Of a stretch of DNA of 64,000 bases, positions 48,317 to 64,000 are shown one piece after another; position 1 is the stretch's first letter; the number at the start of each line of letters is the position of its first letter. The notes beneath the pieces were generated by a model. That model was given only the letters and a program-made list of their open reading frames with translations. It was not told the DNA's origin and did no database searches. The translations under genes were made by a program, and so were the position numbers. The DNA lies in contig ML679961.1 of assembly GCA_007922225.1 (NCBI GenBank), forward strand, positions 7,113,702-7,177,701, given 5' to 3'. This DNA comes from Emydura subglobosa. Lineage: Eukaryota > Chordata > Testudines > Chelidae.

Positions 48317-49667
48317 AGAACAGCAAACACCTTTCTTTAGTACAGCACCTGGATGCAGCTATGATTGCAGCACAGCGTAAACTACGTGTTACAAGTCACT
48401 AGAAATCTAATAAGCCTCATGAACATCATAAAGAGCTGGGAATAGAACGACCATGAAAAATGAGTCCACAGCGGCCCAGCAACTGAGTCTCATCAGAAAT
48501 TAAACAAATCACAGATCAGCGTTGTCCTGCAACACAGTTCTTCTGTAGCTGAAATAAACTAATAGGTTTAAAGGAACAAGATAGCACCCATTCAATAAAT
48601 TAGGTAAACTTAATACTAGAACAACAATGTGACAAATAAGAACATTCTAGATAGAATAGTGAACACTAAAAGTAAATGATTATCTATTTACACACGGCTT
48701 TTTGCTGGAACGTTATTCCATTAGCTTCCCCCCCCACCACTCTACCCCCCCAGTTCAATTAACTATGTTTTTTCAACAACCTCAATTGCTTGGCATGTTA
48801 GCAAATGGTTGGGCAATAAAACAGAACCTTTGTCCAGCCCTGTAAGCTAATCTAGAGAGGGTCATCAACCAACCGAAGGGGAAAGGAAAGTGTAAGAACA
48901 TGCGGCATGCAGTCTCTTTGTTACAGAAACGGCAAAAGTCAACGTTCTGGCATTTAAACACAGTGCTAATAATCTGTCGTTTTTACATGTGACATTCGTC
49001 TGAATTACCAGAAAGTTACGCTTGTGAATGGAAGCAAAATGTAACTCGAGTTGATGTTAGGCACAGGGCGTCATGGCAGCGAGCACGTTTGTTCCTGAGA
49101 ATGTGAATGCCATGGACTGTGATTGCAACTCTCTTTTCCCTCGTCTCCCTCTGTTCTCTCCTCATCCCCAAGTGATGATAACCTCAGAACAGAATGAATC
49201 CTCTCTACGAAAAAAAGGACACTGTCGGGTGGTTTTTTTAAGGCTCGGTTTTCGCTGTAGCTATAAAAAAATAAATGCTAATATCAAAAGGGCCAGCGGC
49301 AGGCCCTGTGAGATATGGCAGCACCATGTCAGCTGGCACCATTATGTAGAGCGCAGTTAATAAAGCCACTGAGTGGGTGCAAGTGCTAGTGTCAAGTCCT
49401 CTTGCAAATCCGCACTGCCTTGCAGTGCCCGGGGACAGGAGGATAGCTAATGCCCCAGTCCACCTACTGAGCTGAACAGAAAAGCCTTTGGAGATGATAA
49501 ATTATAGAACCAGAGCTGTTCAGTTACCATCTAATTATTCTGCTTAAACCAAGTGATCATCACATTAGAAATGTAATTATCTTCTCAGGCTACCTATCTG
49601 TCTTAATTATAGTGGTCCGATGAAGCCCTGGCAAATCTCTTGATATTTGGAAGTAACATCTTTGGGC

Positions 49668-49742
49668 CAAATCCTGCCCAGGGATGCATGAAGGTATGCC
49701 TCACTGACTTCAGACACATGCGGGAGGGCAGAATTTGGCCTA
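49668..49742. repeat. Short palindromic repeat in the TRIM9 3'UTR
   Basis: The ends gggccaaatcctgccc and gggcagaatttggcc are inverted, with 'cactgacttcag' in the middle. It belongs by pattern to the group of short palindromic repeats in this half of the window and could fold as a hairpin in the mRNA. Confidence 0.5.
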
Positions 49743-50404
49743 ATCTGCTATAATACTCCCAATACTTGATGCATTCCACCTGGCTTTGTATAGACTAACT
49801 GGTAATCCAAGACCAATGTCTACAAATATGTTTGACGGTACTCCACAAGAAAGGCCACCAGGAAAGAAACGTCATTGGAGGTAATTTGAGTGGCATAAGC
49901 AAATGCTTGCCCGCAAAGAGTTTCCCTCAGAATTTCTCCCTGATTTCTTTATATAGCATCTTTTGTCTGATGTATAACTCAGTCGAAAGTTATTGTGAAG
50001 GTTTCGCTTGCGATGGTGGCAGTTAAACTGGTCAACGGCAACCACACTGTTACGAAGAAATTAAAAGCCCACATTTAAAAATAATACCAAATCAAATAAA
50101 GAAACCAAACCTGAAAGCTGACACACAGTAACATCTCAGGCTAGCGAGGCATTTTATCAGCCAAAAGAGCTCAACAGCAAAGCAAACGCGCAGAGTACGG
50201 TGCTGGAGACGTCAAGAGGTTGTGGAGTACAAGGACTGTAGAAGGCCAGTTTCTTCTCTTCTCGCTTTTGTTTTTTTGGTTTCCCCTGGTCTCCAGTTAC
50301 TAGCTGAGCAAAGATTCCCCTGCTCCTGGGAGGTCTCTTCTTGACAAAGCAACGTAGCTCTCTTGACTCATCCTGAGAAAAGGCAGCTGGCTTCAGTAAT
50401 CTCA

Positions 50405-50467
50405 TCACTGCATGGATGCCCTGGAAGAGTAGAATTCGGGGACCGGCAAACCAGTGTGGAGCGTCAC
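50405..50467 (-). CDS. TRIM9: TRIM9 terminal coding exon (20 codons plus stop)
   Basis: After acceptor CTGTCATTACAG the minus strand reads VTLHTGLPVPEFYSSRASMQ and TGA at 50407-50405. The vertebrate TRIM9 C-terminus has the same length and the same VTLHTGLPVPxFYSSRAS core; human ends with IA rather than MQ. The exon enters in phase 0, matching the end of the exon at 53770-53932 after Gln. It supplies the last beta strand of the SPRY domain and the C-terminal tail. A 138-codon open frame (50157-50573) covers this place in another frame and hides the exon in a plain ORF scan. Confidence 0.95.
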   Translation of the reverse strand: MTLHTGLPVPEFYSSRASMQ

Positions 50468-55889
<5,422 letters not shown>

Positions 55890-56250
55890 TTAGTATGGCT
55901 GCAACAATACATTCACGCAACAAAGCCACCCAAGTGGGACAAGACGCACTACGTGCAACCTTGCAGGAAGGAAGCTCAACTGTGAGCTTAGCAATGGAAT
56001 CAGGCTGCAGTTATCACCAAGCACATCAGGGAACTGGCTCCCTATAAACCCAGAGGAAGGTAGAGAGAGACTGGACTGGCTCAGTAGAATCTATCCCTGG
56101 CAGAAGGTCTCCTTGCTCACAGATGAACCCTGCAGGCCTGGAATAACTGATGGAGCCTATTGATACCTAGGCCTGGTAACTGGCAGACCACTGACACCAG
56201 AGTCATGGAGCCTGATCCTGCAAACTTTTACACAAAAGTTGGGGGATGTT

Positions 56251-56520
56251 ATGGTCTATTGGGTAGGGCACAGGCCTGGGATGCTGCAGAGCAGGTTTCT
56301 GTTTCTGGCTCTGCCACTGACCTGCTGAGTGACCTTGGGTGAGACACACTGCTTCTCTGTGTTCCTTCCCTTTCATTGGTCATATCTATTTAGACTGCAG
56401 GCTCTTTGGGGCAGGGATTGCCTCTCGCTATATGTTTGTACAGCACCTAGCACAGTGGGGACCTGACTTTGGATGGGCCTCTAGGTTCCAGAGTAATACA
56501 AATACTAGTAATAGTTACTC
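56251..56520 (+). mobile_element. MIR-type (CORE) SINE
   Basis: Contains 'ctggctctgccactgacctg' and 'gagtgaccttgggtgagac', the MIR core, followed by the L2-like tail 'gactgcaggctctttggggc', 'acagcacctagcacagtggg' and an A/T-rich end with aatacaaata. The order head, core, tail is that of a nearly complete element on the plus strand, antisense to TRIM9. These are ancient amniote SINEs. Confidence 0.85.
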
Positions 56521-57837
56521 TTATGACTAAAGATTACTCATGTGAGTAACACTTTGCAGGTTCAGGCTCAGTGCGGGAAAGGGAATTAAAGGTCAGCGGA
56601 CAAAATGTGTGAGTGAGTGTATGGGGGGGGGGGGAGGGGAAGAATGCTTGCAGGTCTAGAAATCAAAAGCACATAGAAAAATCTACATTTATAGACAAAT
56701 TAAACAACACCAAGAAACCTCAACCTTATTTTTATAAAATCTAGTTTATGCGAGCTCTGGAAAATGTTGAGAACCTCTACGAATCAGCATGATTGCTGAT
56801 TGAAATACATTGTGACTTGGATACAGTAAATCTGACAGGTAGAACATCACTTTTTTGACAACACACAGAATAACAGAATTTCACTATCCAAGTTTCATAG
56901 GTGATTTTTTTTCTCTCCTGTGGTCTTTTGTGCATTTAATATAGTTCAGACATGACCTGACATCTCCACAGCACAGTTTGACACCTGGACACATATTCTC
57001 ACACAAGTAAACACTGCTTGAAAATAAAACAGATTTATTCATTGATTTACTGAGTCTTTTCACAAGCTAACTCACTTACAGGTTTTATAACTCAACATAA
57101 ATGGTTCCGTACCTGCTACCAGTTTTTTAATGTCAACTGTTGTCATTCCAAATGAAAGGCATGCAGGAAAGAAACAGGAAGCAGAATTGGCATTTATTAA
57201 AATAAAGAATTCAGAAATATTTTTTTTTGCTCACATACTTTTCCATGTAGTGGATGAATCTTTTTTTTTTTCCATGTCCTGAAATTTGAGTAAACACTGA
57301 GTCACTATGGACCTGCTCTGTAAATGAAGTGCACATTAAACTGCATGGTGCATGAATGATTTGGTGAACTTAGCTGAGTTGAGTCATCTTAAAAAGGGTT
57401 TGCTTTGTCCAAAAAGAATTTAGGGTCCTGATTTGCAAGCTGCAGAGCACTTGCTACTCCAACAGAAATCAACAGGAAATGCAGGTTGTCAGCACTTGTA
57501 AAAATCAGTCCCAAACCCCTGATTCAGCTAGATCCATGTCTAACAGAGTGCATGAATTAGACTAATCATGTGCTTTAAGTCTGGCACTTGCTTAAGTACC
57601 TTAGTGAGGTGCGCTTCACATTTTATTATAAGGATAAGAGTTTGATTAGGAGTCCGTTTCCACAGCCATAACTTCAGGTTCCTCTTTAAAACCAACAAGT
57701 GGAAGAGCTTAAAATTCCTTTAATACCAAAGACAAATTATCATTCCTCATTCAAATCACTGGGCTGGAATTTGAGAAAGAGGATGTAAAGTAGGAAACAC
57801 TCTTTGATTATACTGAGCTGGTTATTTACTTTGTCGA

Positions 57838-57852
57838 AAAAAAAAAAAAAGG
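57838..57852. repeat. Poly-A tract
   Basis: An A-run followed by another a few bases on (aataataaaaaaaaagacc). Could be the tail of an old retroposon but no body was identified. Confidence 0.6.
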
Positions 57853-59934
57853 ATCAAAATAACGAAATAATAAAAAAAAAGACCAACACAAAGAACCACT
57901 TAATTGTAATAAATATACTTGCCTAATTGAGAGTAAGGCGCTGACTGTGTCTCAAAATTGCATCCTATAAAGAGATACTATATTTCACACATCAAAGCTA
58001 AGACTGTAACAACCAATTCACAAAAAATACTTGTAAACGCTTACAAAATTATCCATTTGATCCAATCGTTTGAGGCCAGATTCATTAAAAACCGAAGACC
58101 CTAGTCAAGATTTTCAAAAGTGATCAGTGATTTTGGGTGCCCAACTTAGAGACCCCTGGAAGAGCTCTGATTTTCAGAAAGCGCTGAGCAGCTGCCATCT
58201 GAATATCTGGCCCCTTTAAGGTGTCTCAGACTGGGAACCCAAAACCCAAAAGTACCCAAAATCATTAGACACCTTGGAAGATCCTGGACTCTATTTACAT
58301 TAGACTCCAATGTATTGTACTGGTCTCTGAAAAGGGGCGAAGGTCCTCTAGCAGTGAAAAGTAAATATTTTCCCCATTCAGTAAATCTCCTTATGAACTG
58401 CATTGTTCAAAAACACTGTCCACTGCTTTCTCTGGGGAAAGAAATCGGCACAAGCTGGGCAGACACCATTTGACTTTGAATGAACTTTCTCTGGTGAAAT
58501 GGAGCAGCTCTAGTTATTCTGCAAAAATCATTTGAAATCCCCCAAAAGAAAAAGGGCAAGTGGATTAAGGTTGACCAAGTACCTGACCACTTTTCATGTT
58601 ATCGTAGGTGGCTTTTATATAGCTATACATCTCTACTGTAGCTAGTCCCATATTTTCAGAGTAATTATGCTACAGGGCATCTCAGATACAGCTAAGCATC
58701 ATTCGAGGATATTACACTGAGCATTTCTGATGGCGTTTGGTGCTCATGAAAGTGAGAAGCTGAACGCTATGCAACCTCCTTCCACAGTTCCTGTGACATA
58801 TCCTGGCACTCCGGTGTGCAGCCAGGAGACTACTTTAAATGACTTTTGGCTGCAGACAGCTCCAATGCTGAACCTGGGGGATGCAGTGTAGGAGCTCACC
58901 AGCCACGTCCCCTTTTTTCCAGCTTCACAGATGGCCCGGGAGGGAGTGGTGTAAAAACCTCCACGCTGGCTGTGTGCGAAGGAGGATTCTCTTTGCACTA
59001 GGATAATCTTACTAGGGACATTTATGCCAGTTCTATAGCCAGGTTCTGCCAGCATCACATGGCAATGTGTCTGCGCCGCACTGGAGAATCTGGCCCAAAT
59101 GCATCTCATTTTATAAAGAAGCTATTGTAGCTTCATACAAACTGCTCTTCCCTTCTTACTCAGCAGCGATTTATAGAGAAAAGGGAGATCTTTGCATCTG
59201 GGGGAAACAAAAACCAATATGAGAGTGATGTGATACCATTTTCTTAGACCATGTTAGCTCTGGACTGGTCTGGATGGGTCTGTGACTGTTTTCAACCTAG
59301 CTGCATGCAAAAAATGGAGGTGTTTTCTCTGTGTCAATGTTTTCCAATAGCGCAGTCAAATCAGTGCCTCCCGGCAGGGTACAGCTTGTATATTTCTCAT
59401 TGAACCTCATGCTCCCCGCTGCACTTAACTCCTGCTGTATAAAATGACGCAGTGTCTGCTGAGGCTGTTTTAATGAATCGTGCCCCATGTCTCCTTTCAA
59501 AAGGGGACTTTTCAAGGTTTCGGGGCTTCACTGAAATACAAATTAACCATCAGCAGGACAAGTAAGAACAATGTGGCTAGATATGTCTGTAAAATCCCAA
59601 CCCTTGATCTCCATTCCCATTCCCTCCCCAGACCTCAGACTGTGATTCCACAGATAAATACTCCACATACAAGCATTGATCAAAGCCGTTACAATAGATC
59701 TCGGTACATTGGACACAAAGTCAAAACGTCCAATAACAAAACATAGTTCAAGCCAGCAGTGCACAGCAGTACAATGAACAACATAAAAGCACAAAGGGAA
59801 AAAAAAGTTGCTGACTGGGGTTGTGGCCCCTGGATGTTCTGGCAACTGTCATGCTGCAGCATTCCTCATTCCGAGTTGTGGGATGGAAACAAAATAATAG
59901 GGGCCCCATCTCCCCTTGCTTAAGCAGAGTAAAC

Positions 59935-60008
59935 TGGGGGGTTACGCCATTGAAGCCAATGGAGTGACACTGGTGTAAACCCGGCACGATGGGAGAATCA
60001 GGCCCTGT
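59935..60008. repeat. Short palindromic repeat
   Basis: Contains cattgaagccaatggagtg between 'ggttacgcc' and 'ggtgtaaacc', ending 'gggagaatcaggccctg'. The near-perfect palindrome around ccattgaagtcaatgg recurs at several places in the TRIM9 half, which suggests a MITE-type family. Confidence 0.5.
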
Positions 60009-61639
60009 GAGCTCTAGAAATAAGAAATGTGCAAAAAGTGTTCTCCCTGGTTACGAAACGGCACTGAAGTGATAGCTATGCCTGCACTTCTTGGCTAGTT
60101 GCTGTTCACCACAAGGTAAAGGAGATGTTGTCTGCACTTCGCACTGTGAATTAGCCTAAATCCTTGTCACAAGCCACTAAGGCAAGGAATATGGAGGCAG
60201 GTGGGATACCTGCCGGTGGGGGCTGTGCATATAACCAAATGTACTGCACATTACTCAGAATTTTTTTCATCTTCTTTCCCCCCCTCTGCAGAAAAAGAGT
60301 CCTTAAATATCACAGGACCTGATTTTAACAGGTATTGAGTACCCACAACTCAAAGTTTAGCCAGTGGGAGCGGTAGATACTCAGCACCTTTAAAAATCAG
60401 ACTCTATAATATAAGAAGATTTGTGGCTATGATCCACTCAATGCATTGCTTGCTTTTGTGTTTTTGTAACATGTATTTTTGAAAAGGCCTGTTGGGTCTA
60501 GGATTAATCAAACAGCCTTAAAACTGTTTGTAATGAACAAGTCTTACAGGAGCAGCTGACTTTCCTGGAACCTTCACATACCTCCCCAGCATGTTCAGTG
60601 CTATTACTGTAATTCCAGAATGGCTCCTCCCGTGGTTAGAACATCTATTGCAGAAGGAATCACTGCACCGAACCGGGGCTTGCTGATCAATGCTGCTAAA
60701 TGACAGCTAACATGGTATAGTTGTTACCTAGAAACATACACCACAAAGCTACATCGTCCAAATTCCCTTCACTTTGGAAGCAGGCCACGGACAAACAGCA
60801 CAATTTGTCCCCCTGGCATATGAATGTCATGGGAAAAAAACGAAAAACAAAAACAAAACAAATACTTTGGAGATGCCCAAAAGCACATATCAAGAGGAAA
60901 TGCCAGACGTGCTCGGCTCACCGGCTGAATTCAGAGACTGTAAAGAAGAATGCAAGCTCAGCGGGTGGGACGAGGATCTTAGCTCAAAGTAGGATCTCCC
61001 CGGAAAGCTGGGCTGTAGGTTAAGGGTGGAGGAGAAAGGACTCATTCTACGCAGTTGCAATCTTTCCAAAGGCACTGGAAAAGGGAGGGTCTGTTCTTCT
61101 GACTCCGTGTCTAAATGTAAGATCAATGTAAACTACACATCAGAAATCCGCTGACTGACTTCAAACGGTTAGCTCGGTGCGGACACGCCGACTCTTTAAC
61201 ATGCACGGGCTCAGCTGTGGCGATGCTGCAGCGTATGCGCTGAGCAGGACATGCAAAGTTCTGGAGCACAGAGATACCACTTAATAATACTGTGTAGTGG
61301 ATGGAGACTGAAAGCAGTAAACACATTTTGGTCTTTAGAAACATCCCTATGTCGCTGAAGACCAATTTGATCAGCTTTTCTTAGGCTAAATCCTATTTTT
61401 AGCAAATCCTGGAAGGTGTCACAATAACTTATCCGACCAAGGGAGATTCACATCTTACCGTACTCAAGTACCAGCGGATGTATTTTAAATGCTATCATAG
61501 ACTCTCTTGTCCATTATAATAAGCCAACGCTGTGCAGCTTTTCTGTTGGGCTGGTAACCTTTCAATGCAGTTTTACTAACCTGCGTTACTAAAAGTACCT
61601 GCAAAAACCCACATCCCTGAAAGGTGGTGCAGGATGGTG

Positions 61640-62000
61640 TGTTTGAGAACATCAGAACAGCCACACTGGGTCAGGCCAGAGGTCCATCTAGCCCAGTGTC
61701 CTGTCTTCCGACAGTGGCCAATGCCAGGAGCTTCAGAGGGAATGAACAGAACAGGGCAATTATTGAATGATCCATCCCGTTGTCCACTCCCAGATTCTGG
61801 CAATCAGAGGCTAGGGAAACCCAGAGCATGGAGTTGCATTCCCGACCCTCTTGGCTAACAGCCATTGTTGGACCTACTCTCCATGAGCTCATCTAATTCT
61901 TTTTTGAACCCAGCTATAGTTTTGGTCTTCACCACATCCCCTGGCAATGAGTTCCACAGGGTAAGAATGATCAAAACATACCTGATCCTCCCAACAGGAG
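61640..62000 (-). mobile_element. CR1-type LINE 3' fragment
   Basis: Plus-strand phrases 'cagccacactgggtcaggcc', 'aggtccatctagcccagtgt', 'gacagtggccaatgccagg' and 'cccctggcaatgagttccac' are the inverse of a reptilian CR1 family 3' end. The minus strand at 61995-61864 reads LWNSLPGDVVKTKTIAG and SRSNNGC-stop, the ORF2 C-terminus also seen at 37022-37270. Confidence 0.88.
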
Positions 62001-62029
62001 TTTCACTGGGAGATAACCCTGTGATCTGA

Positions 62030-62102
62030 GGGCCTGATCCAATGGCCACGGGCGTTGATGGGAGTCCTCCCAGTCACTTCAATGGGCAGTGGATCTGTCC
62101 CT
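62030..62102. repeat. Short palindromic repeat
   Basis: Reads 'ggcctgatccaatggccac', then 'cccagtcacttcaatgggca' and ends 'gtggatctgtccc'. Same general form as the units at 52790, 54609, 59935 and 63725. Confidence 0.5.
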
Positions 62103-63724
62103 GATGGACGGCAGGCTACCATGTTGTACAGGTGAGATTTTGTTGTCCAACCACAGCAATCCAGGTCCTTTGTGACCATCCCATCCCACAGTGCACTGTC
62201 ATTATTCTGCTGCCTGCCCCAACAGCCTTTCCTAGGCTGGGATCTGTGCGCAGAAACGTTTGATGTGAGCACCCCTTGTCTGGTGATTTTGAAGGCTTGT
62301 GATTCCCATGGTAAGCCGAAGTTCCAACCTTGATTCTAGTTTGCTTACATTTCACAGCACTTCATGTTAACCTGCTCCACCCGAATGGACTCCAGGGCAT
62401 TCAGGGGCTGCACGCAGCAGCCTTCGCTGGCACAAGGCCTTACACGGTCATTGGTTCTTATGATGGGGACTGGATTCAGCCTGTGCTTAGTTTAAATTCT
62501 TTGGAATCCAAAAGAGCTTGGTGGAACGAAAATAATGAGCGGCTAGAGAAGGCAGAGGGAAACTGGGAGATAGCCGGGGATGAGAGCCGAGGCTCAGTGT
62601 CCGCAGGATGTAAATCCGCCTTAAAAGATACTCGATCTTTTTCGTCTGCCAACCCTACGGCCGGGTAACAGACGTGAACCTTTGGCGCAGGTGGTTGTGC
62701 TGTCAGAGACATTTCCCTTCGACACCCGTCATAGCGCCTCCTCTTACACTCAGGGCCTGGATTCAATTCTCCTTGCACACAGAGCGATGTCTGCTGAGAG
62801 AAATCACACCTCTCTGAAGCCAGACCTAAAGTTGCACCCCAGCAATACAGTACTGCTCTCTCCTGGGGAAAGCAGGTTACTTCCCAGCTGTTCCTATTGC
62901 GTTCCAATCATGTGGCATGCCTCGCTTTCTGCACTGCTCAATGAGTCCTCGTTACCTCTTGCTCGGCTCGTTCCTTGCCCTCATGAAAACCGGCTGTTTG
63001 TGTGCGGATCTGCTTAGTGGTGCAGGTTTCACTGAGCAGTGCAACAGAACCAGGCAGCTCTGTAAGACCGCTTGGAAGCTGGTTGCACTGGAGCGATAAA
63101 ACCGACATGAAATCACCTACTCTGGGCACCATGAAGAGGAGAAAAGACAGGCAGAAAAATAAATCAGGGGGCTGAACCTCATCCATGGATCTCATCAGCA
63201 ACCAGAGAGAGATTAAGTCCAACTGGTCCATATTGACAGTAACAATGCCCTGTAAGCCTGCTAAGGGAGGGTCACATAAACTGTCATCCGAGAACAGACA
63301 GGAGATACATCTGCAGGAGTGCCTCTTTCCAGGGCTACGTATACAATAACCTGCCAGCAGCCTGGGGAGATGTGATGATCTCAAGCAATTGCTTTCAGCT
63401 CCTTGCGAACAACAGGACAGAAACTGCTGCCATTTTTAGGTTGGATGGTTAAATACAGGGTATGCGGCTCTTCGTCTCCAGGAAACAAAACAGCTACTTG
63501 GAGAATGTTTTTGCACATCTTCTGGGACTGTCTGCTTAAAATGGATCTGTGCAATTAACATCCTCCTCGCTAGGAATCCATCCGGCCCAGCTGCAGGCAT
63601 CTAGCGCGACCCGTAAAAGAGAAAATTCTAATCTCTTACAATGGAAAACAAAATTGCCCTTTAAGACAACACAGAGTATGTTTATCAGGGTTGTCTGTCT
63701 GTCAGTCATATTCATGAGGTCCCT

Positions 63725-63830
63725 ACCGCCTTGGGATCTATTGAATGGGAACAGTCCCATTGACTTCAAGGAGCATCCTCATGCATGTGCTTACCGCTAA
63801 GCGTGGGCTGACGCACTGTGCTGGATCCAG
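63725..63830. repeat. Short palindromic repeat
   Basis: 'cttgggatctattgaatggg' and 'cccattgacttcaaggagc' are followed by 'gtgctggatccaggcc', the same structure as the other palindromic units. Confidence 0.45.
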
Positions 63831-64000
63831 GCCTATGTCTACAGATGCCATGACACTTTAACTTATTACCCGTGTCCTAGTCACCGTTACGCGAACCACC
63901 GTGGAGCCTGCCTTGAACATCAACATTTTTATTTTAAACAACATCCCCTCCCAGCCTCCTGCAGCACGAACCTTCCTGTTCTTCATGCAGGGTGAAACTG

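Larger units (their letters stand above)
48290..50404 (-). other. TRIM9: TRIM9 3'UTR
   Basis: Runs from the TGA at 50407-50405 to about 20 bases past the AATAAA at 48316-48311, about 2.1 kb. AT-rich with little repeat content apart from the palindromic unit at 49668-49742, and quieter than the transposon-rich DNA to the left. The 3' limit is inferred from the single good polyadenylation signal; shorter or longer forms are possible. Confidence 0.6.

Noticed and set aside
62476..63384. Two 143-148 codon minus-strand ORFs as upstream TRIM9 exons
   Set aside because: They show no FN3, COS or coiled-coil features, and I found no splice sites that would join them in phase to the exon at 55864.

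Overview
The window is nuclear DNA of an amniote vertebrate, most likely a turtle. It has long introns, few coding bases, CR1 LINE 3' ends on both strands, a MIR-type SINE, hAT-like MITEs and decayed Ty3/Gypsy elements. The turtle call rests on recognising the repeats by eye and is inference. No bacterial operon, CRISPR array, rRNA or tRNA gene was seen.

Two protein genes are supported, both on the minus strand and both cut by the window edges. At the left is the 5' end of PYGL, liver glycogen phosphorylase: coding exon 1 (4734-4976) and exon 2 (1035-1136), with clean splice sites and a GC-rich promoter region. A TATA-like box lies at 5518-5525, and a possible 5'UTR intron at 4992-5436 contains a 23-base G run. 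At the right is the 3' end of TRIM9, a brain-enriched E3 ubiquitin ligase: three exons of the C-terminal SPRY region (55561-55864, 53770-53932, 50405-50467). The last carries only 20 codons and a stop and is hidden under a longer shadow ORF. A 3'UTR of about 2.1 kb runs to an AATAAA at 48311-48316. PYGL and TRIM9 are neighbours in the same orientation on human chromosome 14, so the order is conserved.

The 5.9-48.3 kb intergenic interval is mostly transposon debris. Its centrepiece is a broken LTR retrotransposon at about 14.17-20.45 kb: two diverged LTRs, a SCAN-like gag remnant, a degenerate zinc knuckle, a fragment resembling the C-terminal end of integrase placed BEFORE the reverse transcriptase, then RT and RNase H. 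That order points to the Gmr1-like Gypsy lineage. A minus-strand LTR and a GC-rich nonautonomous element have inserted into it. A second relic of probably the same lineage (27.37-28.46 kb) holds two hAT-like MITEs side by side, bounded by three identical copies of the 8-bp target cattagat. A third relic (41.46-42.5 kb) has the ordinary RNase H-then-integrase order. Other elements include a 677-bp terminal-inverted-repeat element (7122-7798), a solo LTR with TGTCA/TGACA ends (31843-32595) and several LTR fragments.

The 55.9-64 kb end is a TRIM9 intron with a MIR SINE, a CR1 fragment and many short palindromic repeats. I found no convincing new biological system. The points most worth checking are the Gmr1-like element, the triple target duplication and the PYGL leader architecture.
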